DNA from: Nitrospiraceae bacterium | Lineage (GTDB): Bacteria > Nitrospirota > Nitrospiria > Nitrospirales > Nitrospiraceae | DNA: 34,433 nucleotides | Direction of reading: 5' to 3' | NCBI GenBank assembly: GCA_005799365.1 | Contig: SYGV01000141.1 | Span: 1-34,433, forward strand | In this document: positions 17,055 through 26,492 of the stretch, one piece after another | Layout: every line of letters begins with the position of its first letter | Position numbering within the stretch: the first letter of the stretch is position 1 | Position numbers and translations under genes: made by a program | Notes under the pieces: generated by a model | Seen by the model: the letters and a program-made list of their open reading frames with translations, nothing else | What the model was told of the DNA's origin: nothing | Database searches by the model: none

Positions 17055-18298
17055 CCCAACTCCCGCGCCAGTTCCCGGAGAAAAGACGCGGCGTCCATGA
17101 CGAGCCCGACCGCCTGAAAGCTGCCCCGATCGGCCAGCTTGGTGGGCACCGCCTGGTTGACGTCCACACAGACGGTGGGCACCGTGGCCGGCAGCAGATT
17201 CCCCGTCGCGACGGCGTGCAGGGTGGAGGCCACCAGCAGCGCCAGCTTCACCCCCGGCAAGGCATCCCTCATGGCCGCCTGGGCCTGGACCGAATCCGTG
17301 ATCACGCCAGGCAGAGGCCCGTCGTCTCGAATGGAGCCGGCCAGGACCATGCGGACATCGTGACGGACCGACGCCGCCATGATCCCGCCGGTGATGACTC
17401 CCGACGCCACCGCCTTCTCGATGCTGCCGATCGCCCGGATGCGATTGATCGTGCGCAGATGGTGTTCGTGGCCATGCGGCACGGCCCGGCCGGCCGAGAG
17501 GCCGTAGCCGAGCGACGTCCCGTAGAGGTGCGCCTCCATGTCGTGCGCCGCCAGAGCGTTGCCCCCGAAGAGCACGTGGATGAACTCGGACTCGATGAGC
17601 CAGGTCAACGCGTCGCGGCCGCCTGCATGGACGATGGCCGGACCTCCCACCAGCAACACCAGGCTGTCTGGACGGCCTCCGCTGCGCGCCTCCCGGTAGC
17701 CCTCGCGCAGGGCTGTCATGCGGCCGGCGATGTCCGCGATGATATGCCGGTTGGGCCGCTCGGACGACACCTGGGCCTGCATGAAGCTGAAGATGTCGCG
17801 CTCCTTGGGCCGCTCCAGCGGCAGGACTCGGACGCCCTCCCGCCCGACGACGACCCGGTCCCCCTGCCGCACTTGCCCCATGGGAACCGCCTGGGCCGTT
17901 GCGGCTGAATCCCCCACCCGTATCGCCACATCCATTTCAATGCCCTCGACGTCGATCCATTGCCCGCCGAGCCTGACCTGGGTCGGCAGATGGGTCGTAG
18001 CGTAAAAGGTGGGAGGGAGGACTCCGTCCGCCGGCGCCGGCTCGGCGCAACAGTCCGATTCCCGCTCGACCCGCGCGCCGTGAGGCTGGATGGCCTGCAG
18101 GATATCCGCGAGCTGTTGGCCGGAGGGGGCCCGGATGAGGATTCGGGCCCGTGACGGCTGGTCGCGCTGACTTCCGATCTGCACGTCGAGCAGATCGAAG
18201 GCCCCGCCCAGCATGAGGATCGCGTCAAGAACCTTGGCCAGGATGAGGGAGTCGATGATATGGCCCTGGAGAAGGACCGTTTCCTGTGTATTGACCAT
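17042..18298 (-). CDS. TIGR00300/LOR-SDH-like protein (AgrE C-terminal ornithine cyclodeaminase-like)
   Basis: N-terminal GHIIDSLILAKVLDAILMLGGAFDLLDVQIG and ATTHLPTQVRLGGQWIDVEGIEMDVAIRV; adjacent to the dihydrolase-like gene with a short overlap. Confidence 0.7.
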   Translation of the reverse strand: MVNTQETVLLQGHIIDSLILAKVLDAILMLGGAFDLLDVQIGSQRDQPSRARILIRAPSGQQLADILQAIQPHGARVERESDCCAEPAPADGVLPPTFYATTHLPTQVRLGGQWIDVEGIEMDVAIRVGDSAATAQAVPMGQVRQGDRVVVGREGVRVLPLERPKERDIFSFMQAQVSSERPNRHIIADIAGRMTALREGYREARSGGRPDSLVLLVGGPAIVHAGGRDALTWLIESEFIHVLFGGNALAAHDMEAHLYGTSLGYGLSAGRAVPHGHEHHLRTINRIRAIGSIEKAVASGVITGGIMAASVRHDVRMVLAGSIRDDGPLPGVITDSVQAQAAMRDALPGVKLALLVASTLHAVATGNLLPATVPTVCVDVNQAVPTKLADRGSFQAVGLVMDAASFLRELARELGWKG

Positions 18299-18546
18299 GG
18301 CTCGGCTGCCTCCCACAGCCCTACGCCATTATGGTCCCCATCATACCACTGGGGCGCCTGCTTTGCCGTCCACGGCCGGATCAGCGCGTCCCGATGTGCA
18401 AACCGTCTCGAATGACGAACAGCGCGCGCATTCGGCAGCGGCATGATGCGTTGGTGATTGGTGGCTTTCCTGAGCCAGCCGGTTGGCCATTCGCCTCAGC
18501 GAGCAGCCGTTCCATCCTGGGCCAAAATAGAGAGGGGAGAGAGTGT

Positions 18547-18577
18547 CAGGGACAGGCCACCGGCGGACCTGTCCCTG
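18547..18577. repeat. Perfect 10-bp inverted repeat, REP-like hairpin
   Basis: CAGGGACAGG-CCACCGGCGGA-CCTGTCCCTG in the intergenic region downstream of truD; no T-tract. Confidence 0.7.
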
Positions 18578-18647
18578 CCGAATGTTCTCCCGAGTAGAAA
18601 TTGAAGTCCGTCGAAGAGGGTTTTGTAATAAGGGGGCCTAGCGTCCG

Positions 18648-19703
18648 CTAGACGCCGGCGTCGGGGCTGCCGGTTTTCATCACTTCGCGCAGCAGGCTGG
18701 TGGCATAGGAGCCGGGAGGCAGGACAAAGGACAGAATCAGGACGTCTTTCTCCAGCGACCAGTCCAACCCCTCCAATGGCACCCGCAGGGGCCTCCGCTC
18801 GCCGCGAAAGCCGCAGGCCGCCGCCGCTTCGCTGAGCGCCTCCGGCGTCGTCCCCTGTTCCGCCACGATGGCCCGCTCGATCTCTCCCGGCGCCCCCGAC
18901 GCCCAGGGAGCCCGTGAACCGAACAGAGGGCCGGTCGGACTGATCGCAAAGGCCTCCGCCCGCGGCTGCTCCGCGCCTTCATCCTCCACCGGGAAACAGG
19001 CGCCGTTCTCATGCTTCATGGCCCAGTCTCCGGCGAGCACCCGGTCGAGGCGGTCTATCCGGCGGGCCACAATCCGGTTGAAGAGAAACGATTGATACGC
19101 GTGCAGGTACCAGAGCCGTTTGGGCTTGGGCATTGTGGCGCGGCGGGCCGGATCCACGAGCAGCGCGGCTCCCGTCGAATAATTGAGTCCGTCCCGCCCC
19201 TGTCGCTGCGGCCCGAAATAGTTGGGCAGGCCGCGTTTCCCCAACTGGTCGAGAATCGCCGGCACGGAATCGGCCGCGCCGGGACGCACCCCGCGGATGA
19301 CCAGCCGGAAGCCGTTGCCCGCATGGTGTCCGGTCCGAAGACGGTTCCGATGGCGCCCCAACACCCTGATCGACAGAAGATGCTCGTCGGGAGGCAGTCG
19401 GGCGATCCGGTCCTCGGCCACGCCCTGCACGGACACCATCTGGGTCGTCACGGCTCGGGCATCCTTGAGACCGGCCACGCCGATGCACCGGGCCTTCACG
19501 CCCAAGCGGGATGAAAACCAGTCCACCATCTGAGGCGTGGCCAACCCCCGCTTGGTGACGGACAGATACAGATGCTCTCCCTGGCCGCAGGGCAGATACA
19601 GGGGGCGCTCCTCGACCCGAAAGTCGTCCGGCGTCGTGCGGATCATTCCCCCGATGCCCGGCACCGTTGCAGTGAGAAAGGGAAGGGACTGTTCAGGGGC
19701 CAT
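18648..19703 (-). CDS. truD: tRNA pseudouridine(13) synthase TruD
   Basis: IRTTPDDFRVEERPLYLPCGQGEHLYLSVTKRGLATPQ, GVAGLKDARAVTTQMVSV, LPNYFGPQRQGRDG. Confidence 0.92.
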   Translation of the reverse strand: MAPEQSLPFLTATVPGIGGMIRTTPDDFRVEERPLYLPCGQGEHLYLSVTKRGLATPQMVDWFSSRLGVKARCIGVAGLKDARAVTTQMVSVQGVAEDRIARLPPDEHLLSIRVLGRHRNRLRTGHHAGNGFRLVIRGVRPGAADSVPAILDQLGKRGLPNYFGPQRQGRDGLNYSTGAALLVDPARRATMPKPKRLWYLHAYQSFLFNRIVARRIDRLDRVLAGDWAMKHENGACFPVEDEGAEQPRAEAFAISPTGPLFGSRAPWASGAPGEIERAIVAEQGTTPEALSEAAAACGFRGERRPLRVPLEGLDWSLEKDVLILSFVLPPGSYATSLLREVMKTGSPDAGV

Positions 19704-19812
19704 GGTGGTTCCTCGATCCTCCTTGTACAGGCCTTACGTAAGCAGGCAGACGCAGATAGCCCGTGGTATACTCAGAGTGCCACACACATCAGGAGGCTCC
19801 GCTGTCGCCGCC

Positions 19813-20460
19813 ATGACGCCTCGGATCGCCATCACGGTTTATGCCATCCTCGCGTTCCTCTGCGGCGCGATGGGCGCAGCAGCCCCGTCCCATGCCGCAC
19901 GCCTCGCCGTCGAGCCGGACAACGTGTTCGCGTCCTTCACCGCCCATATCCGGCGGCAGATTCAGATCGACAAGGCAGGCTTTGCCCAGGCCCAAACGTG
20001 CACCGAATGGTTCTATCGCCAGCAACGCAAAAAGCCGGCGCCACCGGTGCTTGGCGTCTCCTTCCATCCCGCACGTGCGGTGGATCACGGGTCCGCCCAG
20101 ACTTCGGACTGCCCGTCTCGGTACCCGGGCAGGCTGGATGCCGCGAGGGAAGATTTCAACCGGACCCAATCCGCCCTGTCGTTCAGCCTCACCTTCTACG
20201 AATTTGCGCTGGTGGGCGACGGAAACGACGACGGACGGTACAGCCAACGCGAGTTACAGGACATCCTGGAGTCGTTCGGCCTCTCATTCCACCCGGGCGA
20301 CGCCTCGGCGACCCAGGTGGCCGTCCTCACCGCTCATTTCGACGCCGTGCGGAAAACCGGGGGGCTCGACATCCTCATGACCAGCATGGGCCTCCTGTAC
20401 GACAAGGGCTACCGCTTTACCGCCCCGGACCGGGCCGACTTGAATAGGATTTCCGGATGA
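19813..20460 (+). CDS. Secreted protein with one EF-hand-like calcium loop
   Basis: Signal peptide MTPRIAITVYAILAFLCGAMGAAAPSHAA; 12-residue loop DGNDDGRYSQRE fits the EF-hand pattern. Confidence 0.65.
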   Translation: MTPRIAITVYAILAFLCGAMGAAAPSHAARLAVEPDNVFASFTAHIRRQIQIDKAGFAQAQTCTEWFYRQQRKKPAPPVLGVSFHPARAVDHGSAQTSDCPSRYPGRLDAAREDFNRTQSALSFSLTFYEFALVGDGNDDGRYSQRELQDILESFGLSFHPGDASATQVAVLTAHFDAVRKTGGLDILMTSMGLLYDKGYRFTAPDRADLNRISG

Positions 20461-21320
20461 TCAAGTTTCCGCTCAGCTGGCACAGACGGCTCCGACTTGC
20501 GCTGGCCCACCGGATTTCTCTGCCCTTCCACCGCCTCTTCAACCGGTTTCCCGATTCCGAGGCCGGCCATGCCCGGGCGGAGGTCACCCGTATCACCTGT
20601 CACCATACGCCCTTGGCCGGTCGCAGGGCCGTGCAGATCAGCGACCTGCACCTGGACCGCTACCATGCGCGCCATGACTCCGTTCTCCGGACGATCGCCG
20701 GGCTGAAGCCGGACTGGATCTTCGTGACCGGAGACCTCCTGAATGTCTCAGACGGGCTGCCCCATCTCTTCCAGTTCCTCGCCGGGCTGAGAAGCCTGGC
20801 TCCCGTCTTCCTCACCCTGGGAAACCACGACCATTACAGCGGCGTCCCCGTGGATCAGTTCACCGCACTGGCGGACCGGCACAAGCTGCACCTGCTGGTC
20901 AACCAAACCATGTTCGTCCCGACGGAAGGGGGCGAATTGGGGATCGTCGGCCTGGACGATCCTTCGTTGCACCGGGCCGATCTCACGTGCATCCCGCCAC
21001 GGACCAAAGGCCGCTTTACCGTCCTGCTGGCTCACGCCCCGAACGTGCTCGACCATCTGGACCACCGCCATGCGGTCGATCTGATCCTCTGCGGCCACAG
21101 CCATGGAGGCCAGTGGCGCCCGCCGCTCATTCCTCCGTCCTGGCTTCCATACGGCTGTCGGGGACGAGTACACGGTCACTACCGACAGAACCGTCACCGG
21201 CTCTATGTGAATCGCGGCCTCGGTTGGTCGCTTCTCCCCCTCCGCTGGAGCTGCCCGCCGGAAATCCTGGCCATCGACTGGAGCGCCGACGCCCCATCGG
21301 ATCACGAAAACGCCGGCTGA
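20457..21320 (+). CDS. Metallophosphoesterase (YkuE/YaeI-like)
   Basis: VQISDLHLDRYH, FVTGDLLN, LGNHDHYSG, LLAHAPNV, LILCGHSHGGQ metallophosphatase motifs; overlaps the upstream stop by 4 nt. Confidence 0.9.
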   Translation: MIKFPLSWHRRLRLALAHRISLPFHRLFNRFPDSEAGHARAEVTRITCHHTPLAGRRAVQISDLHLDRYHARHDSVLRTIAGLKPDWIFVTGDLLNVSDGLPHLFQFLAGLRSLAPVFLTLGNHDHYSGVPVDQFTALADRHKLHLLVNQTMFVPTEGGELGIVGLDDPSLHRADLTCIPPRTKGRFTVLLAHAPNVLDHLDHRHAVDLILCGHSHGGQWRPPLIPPSWLPYGCRGRVHGHYRQNRHRLYVNRGLGWSLLPLRWSCPPEILAIDWSADAPSDHENAG

Positions 21321-21327
21321 TCGCCGG

Positions 21328-21963
21328 TCACGCCAGCCGCTCCAGCGCTTCCCGCGCCCGGCTGCGGACCGTTTGGTCCCAGTCGTCCTGCATCACAGCC
21401 GTCAGCTTCTGCTTCGCCTCAGCCGCCCGCATCCGCCCCAAGGCCAGCGCCGCGCTGGCCCGCACATAGGCATGGTCGTCCTCCAGCGCCAGCAACAACA
21501 AGGGAATCGCCTCCGTCGCCCGCAACGCCCCCAGGTGACTGGCGGCCATCCCCCGCACACGGTGCTGCTTGTCGCCCAAGGCCGTCTTGAGGGTGTGCAT
21601 CAACAGTTCGGCCATCGGCGCCGCGACCGGCTCCAGCCCCTCCGGCCGGTATCCATTCAACTCGACGAGGGCAAAGGCCAGATCGAGCCGTTGCTGCGTC
21701 GCGGTGGCTTGCCGGAACAGGCCGATCAGCCGCGCCCGCTCCCGGCTGGTCTGTCGGGAACGACGAATCCTCCTGACTCCCAGCCACAAGAGCAGCGCGC
21801 CGGCAAGCCCCAGCAGCGCCAGCGGCAGGGCCTGATCGAGGACCCGGTCCTGGATCTCGGGCGGCGTCCGCTTCCACACCCAGACCGCCGCGACGACCAG
21901 GCCGATCAGGGTGAACACCGCGGTCACATTCGCCTGGCCCTGCTGGTTCTGTACGCGCATCAT
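21328..21963 (-). CDS. Membrane-anchored HEAT-repeat protein
   Basis: Two TM segments then HEAT-like repeats (RGMAASHLGALRATEAIPLLLLALEDDHAYVRASAALALGRMRAAEAK). Confidence 0.7.
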   Translation of the reverse strand: MMRVQNQQGQANVTAVFTLIGLVVAAVWVWKRTPPEIQDRVLDQALPLALLGLAGALLLWLGVRRIRRSRQTSRERARLIGLFRQATATQQRLDLAFALVELNGYRPEGLEPVAAPMAELLMHTLKTALGDKQHRVRGMAASHLGALRATEAIPLLLLALEDDHAYVRASAALALGRMRAAEAKQKLTAVMQDDWDQTVRSRAREALERLA

Positions 21964-22019
21964 CGGCGCATCATAGGGGGTCGTTGCGGACGCCGTCAAC
22001 GCCCGCCTCCGCTTTGCGC

Positions 22020-22048
22020 TTGACATTGATCCTAACTAGGACTACTAT
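22020..22048 (+). promoter_or_regulatory. Predicted sigma70 promoter of the marR gene with a palindrome in the spacer
   Basis: TTGACA (22020-22025), 17-nt spacer, TACTAT (22043-22048); spacer contains TCCTA-AC-TAGGA. Confidence 0.55.
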
Positions 22049-22054
22049 GTGCGC

Positions 22055-22513
22055 ATGCCCGACCTTCCGGACCTCCAGGACGACCCCTATCTGAAGGTGG
22101 TGCGGCCGCTGGCCGAAGCCTATCTGGCCTTCTGGCGCGAAGACAACCGCCATATCCGGTCCCTTCGGCTGACCCCGTCCCAGTTCGACGTCATCGCGAC
22201 CCTCGGCGATACCGACGGCCTGACCTGTTCCGAGCTGTCCGCCCGCACCCTGGTCACCAAGGGCACGTTGACCGGCGTGCTGGACCGGCTGGAAGCCAAG
22301 GGCTTCATCCTGCGGGATGCCGTGACCGGGGACCGGCGGTGCACCAAGATCACGCTGACGGGCAAAGGCGAGGCGCTGTTCCGCAAGACCTTTGCGGCGC
22401 ACATCTCGTTCTTGCGTCCCCGCTTCGAGCGGGCGGTGACGAAAAAAGAAGCGGACCAGCTCCGGGCCCTGCTACTCCGCATCCGCGACAGCTTCCTGGA
22501 GAAACCGGCCTAG
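22055..22513 (+). CDS. MarR-family transcriptional regulator
   Basis: LTPSQFDVIATLGDTDGLTCSELSARTLVTKGTLTGVLDRLEAKGFILRDAVTGDRRCTKITLTGKGEALF. Alternative GTG start at 22049. Confidence 0.88.
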   Translation: MPDLPDLQDDPYLKVVRPLAEAYLAFWREDNRHIRSLRLTPSQFDVIATLGDTDGLTCSELSARTLVTKGTLTGVLDRLEAKGFILRDAVTGDRRCTKITLTGKGEALFRKTFAAHISFLRPRFERAVTKKEADQLRALLLRIRDSFLEKPA

Positions 22514-22540
22514 CAGGGCGGGCAGCTACGGAGCTTCGTC

Positions 22541-22945
22541 ATGGGAAAACCGGCGACCCCCGACCATCCGATCCACGAGATCCTCCGTCGGCGATGGAGT
22601 CCGTTGGCCTTCTCCGACCGGAGCATGACACCCGAGACGCCGCAGAGTCTATGCGAAGCGTCGCGCCGGGCGCCTTCCAGCGCCCACGAGCGGCCCTGGA
22701 GTTTCCTTGTGGCCACAAACGACGCCCCGGAGGAATACGACCGTTTGCTCGGCTGTCTCGTGGAAGGCCATCAGGTCCGGGCCAAACACGCGCCGGCGCT
22801 GCTGGTGTCCGTGGCCGGCAAGTTCGATCGCGACCGCGCTCCCACCCCCCATTTGCGACAGCGCGAGTCGGCCCCGCAAATTCGCACGCCGATCGGGTCG
22901 TTCGTCTTCAGCGGCCGATGGGGACGGGGGTTCCCGCTCGCGTGA
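22541..22945 (+). pseudogene. Truncated nitroreductase-family gene
   Basis: ILRRRWSPLAFSDRSMTPETPQSLCEASRRAPSSAHERPWSFLVATNDAPEEYDRLLGCLVEGHQ matches the nitroreductase N-terminal half; family resemblance stops after ~100 aa. Confidence 0.65.
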
Positions 22946-23697
22946 TGCGCCTGACCATCCTCGGCTCCGGCACCAACGTCCATCCCGCCCGCGCCGCCGC
23001 CGGATACCTGGTCCGGACGGACCGGCTCTTCCTGATGGACTTCGGGCCCCGCACTCTCATGAACCTCATCAAGAGCGGCACGGACCGGCATCGGATCACC
23101 CATATCCTGTTTTCGCATTTCCACGCCGATCACTTCGCAGACTTTATTCCCTTTTTCTTCGATGCGGTCTACCATGCCAAGCATGTCGGCAGACGCGAGG
23201 ACCTGACGATCATCGGCCCGCGCGGCACGAAGCGACTGTTCGGCGTCATGTTGCACACCGTCCCCGGGTTTGGGACCGCCCAATTTCACACGACGATCCG
23301 CGAAGTGGCCGACCGGAGCTTTCGCATCGGCAAGACCCACATCACCGCGCGCACGGTGGCGCACAGTCCTCGGCTGCACTGTCTGGGATATCGGGTGCGC
23401 TACGGCGGGAAGACGCTGGCCTACTCGGGCGATGCGATGTATTGCGACGGCTTGCTCGCGCTCTGCCGCAAGGCGGATGCGGCCGTCTTGGATTGTTCAT
23501 TTCCGGAGAACCGCCCTGGCCCCGGCCATATGCACGCGGGAGACTGCGGCAGGGTGGCGCAGGAGGCCGGCGTCAAACGCCTGATCCTGTCGCACTTTTA
23601 TCCGATTGCGGAATCCCGCGACGTCGCGCGGCAAGCCGGACGCCGGTTCGACGGCCGGATTACGGTGGGCCGTGACTTGATGACGGTGCGCCTGTGA
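22945..23697 (+). CDS. Metallo-beta-lactamase fold hydrolase (RNase Z-like)
   Basis: ITHILFSHFHADHFADFIPFFFDA, LAYSGDAMYCDGL, VKRLILSHFYP; ATG overlaps the upstream stop. Confidence 0.88.
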   Translation: MRLTILGSGTNVHPARAAAGYLVRTDRLFLMDFGPRTLMNLIKSGTDRHRITHILFSHFHADHFADFIPFFFDAVYHAKHVGRREDLTIIGPRGTKRLFGVMLHTVPGFGTAQFHTTIREVADRSFRIGKTHITARTVAHSPRLHCLGYRVRYGGKTLAYSGDAMYCDGLLALCRKADAAVLDCSFPENRPGPGHMHAGDCGRVAQEAGVKRLILSHFYPIAESRDVARQAGRRFDGRITVGRDLMTVRL

Positions 23698-23750
23698 AGC
23701 AGAATCGGCGGCTCGACACTACCGGCCGGTTCTCGAACGAAGGGTAGACA

Positions 23751-24728
23751 TTAGGGCCCGCATTCCTCTTCCTGATCCGCTCCTTCTGACCCCTTGGGTC
23801 TGCCGTCCAGCACCTCGATGAAGCGGGTCAGCCGCGTTTCTTTCACCGTCTCATCCAATTTGCGGTAGATGGCAATGAGGTTCTTGAGGGTCCGAACCAG
23901 AATGGCCCTGGACGGACTCTTGGCCAGGTACCGCTCTTCGAATCCATACCCGGCCTGCATCAAGAAACGCGCGCAGTCCTTCTCGGTCAGCAACGCGCCG
24001 CCGTTGAAGCAATCCACGAACACCTTGTACCGTTCCGACTCGTACTTGACCAGGAAATGTCCCGGCATGCCCACCCCCGCCAAGGGGAGTCCCAAGCGCC
24101 ACCCGATGAGCAGGTAGACCAGGGACAGGCTGATCGGAATCCCCGTCCGCCGATCGAGCACTCGGTTCAAATAGCTGTTGTCCGTTTCGTAGTAGTTCCT
24201 GGTATTGCCGCGGAAGCCCTGCTCGGCGAACAGGTATCGGCCGAGCGTCTTCACCGCTTCTTCGCCGGAGACCCGCACGCCCATCCGTTCGCGCACCTCG
24301 GCCGACAGGGCGGCGAGCTGGGCCCGGTAGGTCGGCACGTCTAGGTTAGGATAGGCGTACCTGGCGATGAGAAACGCGCCGGTTTCCAGATCCACGCCAT
24401 CGTCGGACGCGGAGACGAGCGCATGGAGCTCCTCCTCCAGCCGCTTCCCGCGAATCTCATCGAGCACCCCCTCGATACGCTTGGCCATCTCCGGCTGCTC
24501 GATCTCGGCCTCCTGAAGCAGGGGGACGGCCGTGTTGCCGATCTCGATGAGCTTGCCGGTGATCGTCTTGACAATCCGTTCGTTCTCGTCGGACAGGAGC
24601 CGGATCAGCGCTTTAATCTGGTTCTCGCCGGTCGGCATCGTGCGTCGTTCGCCTCTCGTCCCTCGATACTCGTCGGCCGCCTGACCGGTCACGAGGCGGG
24701 TGTCACGCGGCACAGATTCTTCTGTCAT
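23751..24728 (-). CDS. SirB1-like transglutaminase-core protein with N-terminal HEAT-like segment
   Basis: RNYYETDNSYLNRVLDRRTGIPISLSLVYLLIGWRLGLPLAGVGMPGHFLVKYE; start set at MTEESVPRDTR (ATGA overlap with the upstream permease); 24638 also possible. Confidence 0.85.
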   Translation of the reverse strand: MTEESVPRDTRLVTGQAADEYRGTRGERRTMPTGENQIKALIRLLSDENERIVKTITGKLIEIGNTAVPLLQEAEIEQPEMAKRIEGVLDEIRGKRLEEELHALVSASDDGVDLETGAFLIARYAYPNLDVPTYRAQLAALSAEVRERMGVRVSGEEAVKTLGRYLFAEQGFRGNTRNYYETDNSYLNRVLDRRTGIPISLSLVYLLIGWRLGLPLAGVGMPGHFLVKYESERYKVFVDCFNGGALLTEKDCARFLMQAGYGFEERYLAKSPSRAILVRTLKNLIAIYRKLDETVKETRLTRFIEVLDGRPKGSEGADQEEECGP

Positions 24729-25504
24729 CCGATCGCACGGCGAAACGCCTTCGCGCTCCCATACAGGCACAGCGCGTCGAAGGCCACCATGATCAGCAGT
24801 ACAATGGCCAACGGCCGGAGAGCGTCCGCCCATCCGGTCAGAATCAACGGCCGGATCGCGTCGATGGCCCAGGTCATCGGATTGAGCACCGCCAACATGG
24901 CCATGAACTTGGGCATGGCGGACAGCGGGACCAAGGCCGAACTGAGAAAAATCATGGGCAGAGAGAGAAAGCCGAGCACGGAGAAGAAATCCCCGTGGCT
25001 TTTGACCGAGAAGGCCATGGCCATGGAAATGGCCGTCAGCCCCACACCAAACAGCATCCCGATGAGCAGGATCACCGCCACACCGAAGAAGCCGGTCGCC
25101 GGCGTGACGCCGAACAGAAAGGCCACGCCCAGAATCACCAGGACTTGCAGCGAGGTCACCGTCGTCACGAAGAGAAACCGGCTCAGGATCACGGAGGTCC
25201 GGTGGATGGGCGTGGACATCAGCCGCTCCAGAAACCCGTTTTCCTTGTCGAACAGCAGGTCCACTCCGCCCGCCAGCCCGTTGTTGAGCACCGTCATCAC
25301 CACAACGCCCGCCGTGAGGAAGCTGATGTAATTGGGCGCCTGAACCACTTGCACGTCGGCGGCGCGCTGGAAGAGGTTGCCGAAAAAAATCAACCAGAAC
25401 AACATCGGCTGAATCAGCGTGAACAACATGCTGAACTTTTCACGGCTCAGCCGGCGAACCCAGCGCATCGTGAGCGCGGCAATTTCCTGTCGGTATTCGT
25501 TCAT
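24725..25504 (-). CDS. ABC-2 type transporter permease (DrrB-like)
   Basis: MNEYRQEIAALTMRWVRRLSREKFSMLFTLIQPMLFWLIFFG..., LLFDKENGFLERLMSTPIHRTSVILSR, six hydrophobic segments. Confidence 0.9.
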   Translation of the reverse strand: MNEYRQEIAALTMRWVRRLSREKFSMLFTLIQPMLFWLIFFGNLFQRAADVQVVQAPNYISFLTAGVVVMTVLNNGLAGGVDLLFDKENGFLERLMSTPIHRTSVILSRFLFVTTVTSLQVLVILGVAFLFGVTPATGFFGVAVILLIGMLFGVGLTAISMAMAFSVKSHGDFFSVLGFLSLPMIFLSSALVPLSAMPKFMAMLAVLNPMTWAIDAIRPLILTGWADALRPLAIVLLIMVAFDALCLYGSAKAFRRAIG

Positions 25505-25508
25505 ACAG

Positions 25509-26492
25509 CTATGCCTCTTCCTCGGCTGCGGGAAATTCCTCACGGATGGCATGGCCCGTGTGGGCCACGAAGACATCGTCCAACCTTGGCCGGTGGTACT
25601 CGATGAATTCCACCGGACAAGCCAGCCGGTTGGCCACCTCCAAGATAGCCGGCAAGGCCTTTTCGGGAGATTCCACCCGAATGTCCAGCCCCGTTGGCTT
25701 GGCGCTGATCGCTCGTATGGACGGGAGCCCCTTGAGCGCAGCGGCCAGCGGCTCCACCCGTGCCAGCGCCGCCGAGCCGACGGTCACGGACACGATGTCC
25801 CCGCCCAAGCCTGATTTCAACTCCGTCGGTGAGCCCAACGCCTTGATATGCCCCCCGTCGATGATGGCCAGCCGATCGCACAACTGGTCCGCCTCGTCGA
25901 GATAGTTGGTCGTCATCACGACGGTGATGCCCCGTTGCCTGAGTTGCCGGACATAGTCCCAAATGCGGAGACGGCTCTGGACGTCCAGCCCCAGCGTCGG
26001 TTCGTCCAAGAAGAGGATCTTGGGATTCGGCAACAGTCCGCAGGCGATGTCCAGTTTCCGCTTCATCCCGCCTGAATAAGTCTTGGCCGGCTGATCCGCC
26101 TTGCCTTCCAGATCCACCAGTTTGAGCAGTTCCGCAATGCGGCGGAGGCTTTCCTCTTTGGACAGGTGGTACAAGTCGCCCAGCAGCAGCAGATGCTCAC
26201 GTCCTGTGAGAAAGCGATCGATGGCCCGCTCTTGGGGCACGTAGCCGATCAGCCGGCGCACGTGATCCGCATCCCGAACGACATCATGCCCCAGCACCGT
26301 CGCCTGGCCGGAAGTCGGGCGCAGAAGGGTGATCAGGATCCGCAGGGTCGTGCTTTTGCCGGCCCCATTGGGCCCCAGCAGGGCGAAGATTTCCCCCGTC
26401 CGGATCTGGAACGAGAGATCCTGGATGGCGGCGACGCCGTCATACGTCTTGCCCAACTTGGACACGTCAATGGCGACCGATTGCTCCATCAC
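25509..26492 (-). CDS. ABC transporter ATP-binding protein (DrrA-like)
   Basis: Walker A LLGPNGAGKSTTLRIL, signature YSGGMKRKLDIACGLL, Walker B ILFLDEPTLGLD. Confidence 0.95.
   Translation of the reverse strand: MMEQSVAIDVSKLGKTYDGVAAIQDLSFQIRTGEIFALLGPNGAGKSTTLRILITLLRPTSGQATVLGHDVVRDADHVRRLIGYVPQERAIDRFLTGREHLLLLGDLYHLSKEESLRRIAELLKLVDLEGKADQPAKTYSGGMKRKLDIACGLLPNPKILFLDEPTLGLDVQSRLRIWDYVRQLRQRGITVVMTTNYLDEADQLCDRLAIIDGGHIKALGSPTELKSGLGGDIVSVTVGSAALARVEPLAAALKGLPSIRAISAKPTGLDIRVESPEKALPAILEVANRLACPVEFIEYHRPRLDDVFVAHTGHAIREEFPAAEEEA

Noticed and set aside
18451-18464. TTGGTGA TTGGTGG heptamer doublet
   Set aside because: Only two units; could be chance, so not counted in the heptamer family.
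22339-22944. N-terminal extension of the MBL ORF (22339..23697)
   Set aside because: Extension overlaps marR and nitroreductase remnant out of frame; MRLTILGSGTNVHPAR at 22945 is the natural start.
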